Source: an uncultured Lachnospiraceae bacterium (GTDB taxonomy: Bacteria; Bacillota; Clostridia; Lachnospirales; Lachnospiraceae). Taken from it: 11,563 bases of DNA. Location: the NCBI GenBank assembly GCA_905209865.1, contig CAJLUP010000053.1, positions 1-11,563 of the forward strand, written 5' to 3'. Positions 7,170-11,563 of this stretch are shown piece after piece; the first letter of the stretch is position 1; each line of letters starts with the position of its first letter. Position numbers and translations under genes: made by a program. A model generated the notes under the pieces. That model had not been told where the DNA came from. It did not search any database and saw only the letters and a list, made by a program, of their open reading frames with translations.

Positions 7170-9746
7170 TTACACCGGTTTTCTTCCGCAGCACTGTTTA
7201 TATTTCTTTCCGCTTCCGCAAGGACACGGATCGTTCGGATAAACTTTCTTATCTTCTCGTTTTTTCGGAGCGCGTACAGAAGTATCATCCTTATTTGTTC
7301 CCGTAACTTTCGCTACTTCTTCTCTTTCTACTTTCTGCTCAACACGGACATTGAACAATGTACGGATCGTTGTCTCCGCAATCATATTTGTCATCTCGCC
7401 AAACATATTGTAGCCTGTCATTTTATACTCTACCAACGGATCTCTCTGTCCATATGCCTGAAGGCCGATTCCCTGACGAAGCTGATCCATATCATCAATA
7501 TGATCCATCCATCTTGCATCGATTACTTTCAGAAGAACAACACGCTCTAACTCACGGATCTGTTCTGTCTCCGGGAATTCTGCCTCTTTCGCTTCATATG
7601 CCTTCACTGCACGTTCTTTCAAAAGGTGTTTCAGTTCTTTTTGACGCATGTCAAGGCACTCTTTCTCACTCGGAAGTTCCATCATCGGAATAATCTTATG
7701 CAGATTCAGTTCCAGACCTTTTACATCCCAGTCTTCTGCGTCTGCCTCAGGAGATGCGAACCGGTCTGTGATGTTTTCAACATATTCCGTAATCATGTTA
7801 TATACAGTATCTCTCATGCTTTCGCCGTCAAGAACTCTTCTTCTTTCTCCGTAAATAATCTCTCTTTGTTCATTCATAACCTGATCATACTCAAGAAGGT
7901 TTTTACGGATACCGAAGTTGTTTGTCTCCAACTTCTTCTGCGCCGTCTCAATGGCATTGGAAAGCATCTTATGTTCCAACTGTTCTCCGTCCGCAACTCC
8001 AAGCGCATTAAACGCTCCCATCAGACGGTCTGAACCGAACAGCCTGAGCAGATCATCTTCCAGTGAAATATAAAATCTTGATTCACCCGGATCTCCCTGT
8101 CGACCAGAACGTCCTCGAAGCTGATTGTCAATACGTCTTGACTCATGTCTCTCTGTACCGATGATCTTCAAACCGCCTGCAGCTCTCGCATCTTCATCAA
8201 GTTTAATATCCGTACCACGACCTGCCATGTTCGTCGCGATCGTTACCGCGCCGTGGATACCAGCATCCGCTACGATCTCTGCTTCCTGCTCATGGTATTT
8301 TGCATTCAGGACATTATGTTTAATGCCTTCTTTTTTCAGCATACCGCTCAAAAGTTCGGATACCTCGATCGTGATCGTTCCGACAAGCACCGGCTGTCCT
8401 GTAGCATGCGCCCGTTTTACTTCTTCCACAACTGCATGGTATTTTTCCGCTTTTGTTTTATATACCGCGTCTTCAAGATCTTTTCTCTGAACCGGTTTGT
8501 TTGTCGGAATTTCTATAACATCCATCCCGTAAATATCACGGAACTCTTTTTCTTCTGTAAGAGCCGTACCTGTCATACCGCTCTTCTTCTCAAATTTATT
8601 AAACAGGTTCTGGAATGTGATCGTAGCAAGTGTCTTGCTCTCTCTGCGGACTTTTACATGCTCTTTCGCCTCGATTGCCTGGTGCAGACCGTCTGAATAA
8701 CGTCTTCCCGGCATGATACGTCCTGTAAACTCATCGACGATCATAACCTCGCCTTCTGCATTCACAACATAATCCTGATCTCTGAACATCAGATTATGAG
8801 CGCGCAGCGCAAGAATGATATTATGCTGGATCTCCAGATTCTCCGGATCGGCAAGGTTCTCAATATGGAAGAATTTCTCTACTTTTTTCACACCGTCTTC
8901 TGTCAGGTTGATCGCCTTTTCTTTCTCGTTGACAATGAAATCACCTGTCTCTTCAATATCTTCTCCCATGATCGCATTCATCTTGGAGAATTCTCCGCTT
9001 GCCTCGCCGCGCTCAAGCTGACGGGCAAGAATATCGCAGGCTTCATAGAGCTTCGTAGACTTTCCGCTCTGTCCTGAAATAATAAGCGGCGTTCTCGCCT
9101 CATCGATCAAAACAGAGTCAACCTCATCGATGATTGCAAAATGAAGTCCTCTCTGTACGAGCTGTTCTTTATATATGACCATATTATCGCGCAGATAGTC
9201 AAATCCAAGTTCATTGTTCGTTACATAAGTAATATCACAGTCATATGCCGCACGGCGCTCTTTATTATCCATTCCGTTTAAGATGACGCCAACCGTCAGT
9301 CCGAGAAATTCATGTACTTTTCCCATCCATTCTGCGTCACGCTTTGCCAAATAATCATTGACCGTAACAATATGGACACCTTTTCCTGAGAGTGCATTCA
9401 GATAAGCAGGAAGTGTAGACACAAGTGTCTTACCTTCACCTGTACGCATCTCGGCAATACGACCCTGATGCAGAATAATACCACCGATAAGCTGTACTCT
9501 GTAATGGCGCATACCGATACTTCTCCATGCTGCTTCTCTTACAACGGCATAAGCCTCAGGCAGAATATCATCAAGTGTCTCGCCTTCATTCAGTCTGTCC
9601 TTAAACTCCTTTGTTTTTCCTTTCAGTTCCTCGTCTGACAGCGCCTCCATTGCAGGAGCAAGAGCTTCGATCCGGTCTACGATCGGATAAATCCTTTTCA
9701 GCTCATTGTGGCTGTGGGTTCCGAAAATTTTTTCTATAATACCCAT
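7170..9746 (-). CDS. secA: Preprotein translocase ATPase SecA
   Basis: The 858-residue motor of the general secretion pathway, which uses ATP to push unfolded preproteins through SecYEG at the inner face of the membrane. The first nucleotide-binding domain has Walker A in AEMRTGEGKT (to Thr108) and the DEVD box at 207-210, followed by DEARTPLIISG. The preprotein-crosslinking region and second motor domain include TNMAGRGTDIKL and the arginine-finger region QLRGRSGRQGDPG. The helical wing and scaffold follow. The extreme C-terminus carries the SEC-C zinc motif CPC-x8-CC (Cys841, Cys843, Cys852, Cys853), which in the family binds SecB or ribosomes. The ATG at 9746 gives the typical MGIIEKIFGTHS N-terminus. 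Its AAGGAG ribosome site is 13 bases away, slightly long, and no nearer in-frame start exists. A promoter and leader hairpin lie upstream; prfB lies downstream. Confidence 0.98.
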   Translation of the reverse strand: MGIIEKIFGTHSHNELKRIYPIVDRIEALAPAMEALSDEELKGKTKEFKDRLNEGETLDDILPEAYAVVREAAWRSIGMRHYRVQLIGGIILHQGRIAEMRTGEGKTLVSTLPAYLNALSGKGVHIVTVNDYLAKRDAEWMGKVHEFLGLTVGVILNGMDNKERRAAYDCDITYVTNNELGFDYLRDNMVIYKEQLVQRGLHFAIIDEVDSVLIDEARTPLIISGQSGKSTKLYEACDILARQLERGEASGEFSKMNAIMGEDIEETGDFIVNEKEKAINLTEDGVKKVEKFFHIENLADPENLEIQHNIILALRAHNLMFRDQDYVVNAEGEVMIVDEFTGRIMPGRRYSDGLHQAIEAKEHVKVRRESKTLATITFQNLFNKFEKKSGMTGTALTEEKEFRDIYGMDVIEIPTNKPVQRKDLEDAVYKTKAEKYHAVVEEVKRAHATGQPVLVGTITIEVSELLSGMLKKEGIKHNVLNAKYHEQEAEIVADAGIHGAVTIATNMAGRGTDIKLDEDARAAGGLKIIGTERHESRRIDNQLRGRSGRQGDPGESRFYISLEDDLLRLFGSDRLMGAFNALGVADGEQLEHKMLSNAIETAQKKLETNNFGIRKNLLEYDQVMNEQREIIYGERRRVLDGESMRDTVYNMITEYVENITDRFASPEADAEDWDVKGLELNLHKIIPMMELPSEKECLDMRQKELKHLLKERAVKAYEAKEAEFPETEQIRELERVVLLKVIDARWMDHIDDMDQLRQGIGLQAYGQRDPLVEYKMTGYNMFGEMTNMIAETTIRTLFNVRVEQKVEREEVAKVTGTNKDDTSVRAPKKREDKKVYPNDPCPCGSGKKYKQCCGRKPV

Positions 9747-9776
9747 ATTCTGTAATTAACTCCTTATATAAATTTA

Positions 9777-9798
9777 GCATCGGTAATAGCTCCGATGC
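9777..9798 (-). promoter_or_regulatory. Hairpin in the secA 5' leader
   Basis: A perfect seven-base inverted repeat (GCATCGG 9777-9783 with CCGATGC 9792-9798) with an eight-base loop lies in the predicted secA leader, about 10 bases upstream of the AAGGAG site. No T run follows on the minus strand, so it is not a terminator. It could affect mRNA stability or ribosome access; function is unproven. Confidence 0.5.
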
Positions 9799-9812
9799 CA
9801 CCGCTATTCTTC

Positions 9813-9841
9813 ATTTTAACACTAACCAAAGCGTAATTCAA
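9813..9841 (-). promoter_or_regulatory. Probable sigma-A-type promoter of secA
   Basis: On the minus strand, TTGAAT (9841-9836), a 17-base spacer, and TAAAAT (9818-9813) preceded by a TGT extended -10 element. The predicted start near 9806 gives a leader of about 60 bases before the secA ATG. A near-palindrome TTGTT-TT-AACAA (9852-9863) sits upstream of the -35 and is a weak operator candidate. Confidence 0.7.
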
Positions 9842-9935
9842 TACTCAAAAATTGTTTTAACAACCATACTTGCACCGCCGTTTACAAATAAAAATGATAC
9901 TCTTATGTCGGAAATAATATCCTTATTCAGAATCA

Positions 9936-10058
9936 CCGGAAGTGCCAAAAGGCACATTTCGGGATTGTAAGTGGTCGCCGAAGTCCCGGGCAAGCCCGGA
10001 CTTTGGCTCGTCTCCATTCAAAAAGCACAGAACCCTTTACGAAGGCTCTGTGCTTTTC
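9936..10058 (+). ncRNA. Candidate structured RNA or intergenic hairpin element upstream of secA
   Basis: The 370-base gap between the surface-protein gene and secA contains no convincing coding sequence. It holds two stable hairpins. The first is CCGGAA-GTGCC (9936-9946), an AAAA loop, and GGCAC plus TTTCGG (9951-9962), with one bulged A. The second is 9977-10007, a 14-15 bp stem with one bulged C and a CAAG tetraloop. Each has a G-T pair that is a G-U wobble in plus-strand RNA but a C-A mismatch in minus-strand RNA, which favours a plus-strand transcript. The terminator at 10021-10058 can end such a transcript. Possible plus-strand promoter boxes (TTTACA 9881-9886 and TATGTC 9904-9909, 17 apart) are weak. 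It could instead be a dispersed intergenic repeat. No known RNA family was recognised. Confidence 0.3.
10021..10058 (-). terminator. Intrinsic terminator of the FIVAR surface-protein gene, possibly bidirectional
   Basis: The stem AGCACAGA (10025-10032) pairs with TCTGTGCT (10048-10055), and an inner CCTT/AAGG pair gives a tight loop. Five T residues follow on the minus strand (10025-10021) and four on the plus strand (10055-10058). It lies about 57 bases after the surface-protein stop and separates that gene from secA. Confidence 0.8.
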
Positions 10059-10114
10059 TCATTTCATCCACACACAATATTTGATTATCCTATGCCGATT
10101 CTTTTCTAATTAAT

Positions 10115-11563
10115 CTATGCTCTTTTTCTTCTTTTGAAAATAACAGCTGCTGAAGCTGCCAGAATCAGCATCCAGAACATGAGCGGCGTCTGATCGCCTG
10201 TCTGAACTGCCTGACCTTTCTGTGAATCCGGAGTTTTATCTCCGTCTTCCTTAACGTCATCTTTTTTCACAAGCAGTTTCTCTGCATCTTCTAACGCTTT
10301 TAACATATCTTCAACGTCTTTTGCCGTCGCTTTCTTGTCTTCCAATACCGCTTTTGCTTTTTCCAAGACGTCTTTATATGCTTTCACTGATGCATCCGTA
10401 TATCCGCTTAAGTCTTTCTTTTCAGCCGCTTCAATTACTTCTTTCAATGCTTCTAACTGCTCTTTGCCTGGCTTTTTGTCTTCTTCCTGCGGGTTGTCTT
10501 TCTCTACGAGAAGCTTGTCTGCGTCTTTTAATTCTTTCAGCATCTTTTCCACATCTTCTGCCGTTGCTTCTTTATCTTCTAATACTGTTTTTGCCTTTTC
10601 CACGACATCTTTATATGCTTCTCCAGATGCTTCTGTATATGTGCTTAAATCTTTCTTTTCAGCCGCTTTGACAGCTTTCTTTAATTCCTCTAACTTCTCT
10701 TTGCTCGGCTTCAGTCTCAAATCAGCCGCAGCCTTCTGCAATTTAGCCAAAGCGTCGTCTACATCTTTCTGTACTGCCTTGTCGTCTGCGAGAACTTCCT
10801 GAGCTTTATCATATGCTGCCTTAAAACCTTTCCATGTCGAAGGAGTATACTGATCTTCTTTATCTGCATATTTCTTTACGAGATCTACATAATTCTGAAG
10901 ATCTGACTTATTCACTTTATCCGGATTCGGTTTTGCAGTCAGTCCGCTGATCGCAGTTTCAAGATCCGTCTTTGCCTGATCTACTTCAGTCTGTGAAGCA
11001 TCTGCGTTTTTGAGTACGTTCTCAGCCGCTGCCAGCGCTTCCGTATACTTTGATGCAGAGTCTTCCGTATATCCCGAAAGATCTCCATACGCTTTTTTCG
11101 CCTCTTCGACTGCAGCCTGCAGTTTTGTGAAATCTGCGCGTTTTACAAGTCCGTTTGCCGCTGTATCAAGCGCTGCACGAGCCGCCTCGATATCCGCGTC
11201 AAGTGCATTTTCATTTTTCAAAACTTCATTTGCCGCATCCAGCGCGTTCTTAAACGGCTGCCATGTAGCCGGAGTATAATCTTCCTCTTTCTTATCGCTT
11301 ACCGCATCAACAAGTATCTTCAAGCTTGTCGTATCACCTGTAAAGTCAAGCATATGTACGATTTCAAGCAATTCTGTGTAGGCTGCGTCAACCTGATCCT
11401 GAGATGCCTTGTCATCATCTCTTACCTGAACTGCTTTTTCCAATGCTGCATCTAACGCTTTTTTCACTTCAGGAACTACGTTTTCGTATTCCGTTTTTTC
11501 TTTCGCGCTCTGTGCGTATCCGATCAAAAATTCAAGGAATTTTTTATTTGCCTGTTCCGGCTG
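10115..11563 (-). CDS. FIVAR-repeat cell-surface protein, 5'-truncated, C-terminal membrane/wall anchor
   Basis: The frame is open to the window edge and reads QPEQANKKFLEF before the TTG at 11527, so that TTG is an internal Leu codon; 482 residues of a longer protein are visible. The protein is built of five roughly 65-80-residue alpha-helical units after a partial one. Each has a central YT (x) A/W motif (for example DYTPATW, GYTEDSA, QYTPSTW, TYTEASG, GYTDASV) followed by A-x-x-V-L and a V-x-x-A/ML-x-x-L helix, the pattern of FIVAR domains. The last two units are near-duplicates. Composition is rich in Lys, Glu, Asp and Ala. The C-terminus has AVQTGDQTP, a hydrophobic segment (PLMFWMLILAASAAVIF) and the basic tail KRRKRA, as in sortase substrates, but without LPxTG. 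FIVAR modules occur in large surface adhesins and extracellular glycan-active enzymes; which applies here depends on the missing N-terminus. Confidence 0.85.
   Translation of the reverse strand, partial: QPEQANKKFLEFLIGYAQSAKEKTEYENVVPEVKKALDAALEKAVQVRDDDKASQDQVDAAYTELLEIVHMLDFTGDTTSLKILVDAVSDKKEEDYTPATWQPFKNALDAANEVLKNENALDADIEAARAALDTAANGLVKRADFTKLQAAVEEAKKAYGDLSGYTEDSASKYTEALAAAENVLKNADASQTEVDQAKTDLETAISGLTAKPNPDKVNKSDLQNYVDLVKKYADKEDQYTPSTWKGFKAAYDKAQEVLADDKAVQKDVDDALAKLQKAAADLRLKPSKEKLEELKKAVKAAEKKDLSTYTEASGEAYKDVVEKAKTVLEDKEATAEDVEKMLKELKDADKLLVEKDNPQEEDKKPGKEQLEALKEVIEAAEKKDLSGYTDASVKAYKDVLEKAKAVLEDKKATAKDVEDMLKALEDAEKLLVKKDDVKEDGDKTPDSQKGQAVQTGDQTPLMFWMLILAASAAVIFKRRKRA
10229..10702 (-). 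repeat. Two tandem 237-bp repeats encoding the last two FIVAR units
   Basis: Units at 10702-10466 and 10465-10229 are each exactly 79 codons, beginning KEKLEELKKA and KEQLEALKEV. Over the first 69 residues about 50 match by eye count; the linkers (DNPQEEDKKPG, DDVKEDGDKTPDS) diverge more. The exact period points to a segmental duplication within the gene. The three units upstream are more diverged and of varied length. Confidence 0.85.

Noticed and set aside
7161..7177. CGGTGT/ACACCG inverted repeat at the secA stop as a terminator
   Set aside because: The stem is only six pairs and is followed by AGGATGG rather than a T run, so secA-prfB read-through is likely.
8145..8696. Plus-strand open frame opposite secA (183 codons)
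   Set aside because: Shadow of secA coding bias; no start context and no recognisable domain.
9881..9909. Firm plus-strand promoter for the hairpin element
   Set aside because: TTTACA matches -35 well, but the -10 candidate TATGTC is poor, so it is mentioned only as a weak possibility.
10335..10802. Serine-rich plus-strand open frame with repeats
   Set aside because: The repeats are the antisense image of the FIVAR tandem units; low-complexity Ser/Phe/Leu translation.
10229..11350. Direct repeats as a CRISPR array
   Set aside because: The repeats are about 200-240 bases long, in frame and encode homologous protein units; there are no short repeat-spacer units.
11525..11527. TTG at 11527 as start of the surface-protein gene
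   Set aside because: The frame stays open to the window edge with similar composition, no ribosome site precedes the TTG, and no signal peptide follows it.

Overview
The window looks like a chromosomal segment of a low-to-moderate G+C Firmicute, most likely a gut Clostridia of the family Lachnospiraceae. The basis is the style of the housekeeping proteins (SecA, RF2, ThrRS), a T-box leader on thrS, the secA-prfB gene order common in Firmicutes, A/G-rich Shine-Dalgarno sites, and a FIVAR-repeat surface protein with a TGD-type C-terminus. The family assignment is recognition, not a computed result. No tRNA, rRNA, CRISPR array, insertion sequence or phage gene was seen.

Layout. Bases 1-954 (+) hold the 3' part of a LacI-family regulator. 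It converges on the minus-strand block, and two separate terminators (about 982-1016 and 1025-1057) lie between them. All other genes are on the minus strand. In transcription order they are: a 5'-truncated, repeat-rich, wall- or membrane-anchored protein (11563-10115), a terminator, a 370-base spacer with strong hairpins and a promoter, secA (9746-7170), prfB with a +1 programmed frameshift (7091-5972), hom (5895-4678), an ApgM-family gene (4660-3446), then a separate promoter and a threonine T-box leader (about 3449-3126) driving thrS (2994-1069).

How the genes fit together. secA and prfB are general secretion and translation-termination genes. hom, the ApgM-like gene and thrS form a threonine-themed cluster. 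Homoserine dehydrogenase makes homoserine. The ApgM-like enzyme sits 17 bases downstream of hom and is a good candidate for the homoserine kinase step, although it would usually be labelled phosphoglycerate mutase. thrS consumes threonine and is controlled by uncharged tRNA-Thr through an ACC specifier codon. prfB carries the classical autoregulatory frameshift: CTT codon 25, in-frame TGA codon 26 and an SD-like AGGG upstream.

The least explained DNA is the secA-upstream spacer (9799-10020). It contains two stable hairpins whose G-U pairs favour a plus-strand RNA, followed by a terminator that can work in both directions. A second puzzle is the thrS T-box, whose intrinsic terminator does not visibly share sequence with the antiterminator.
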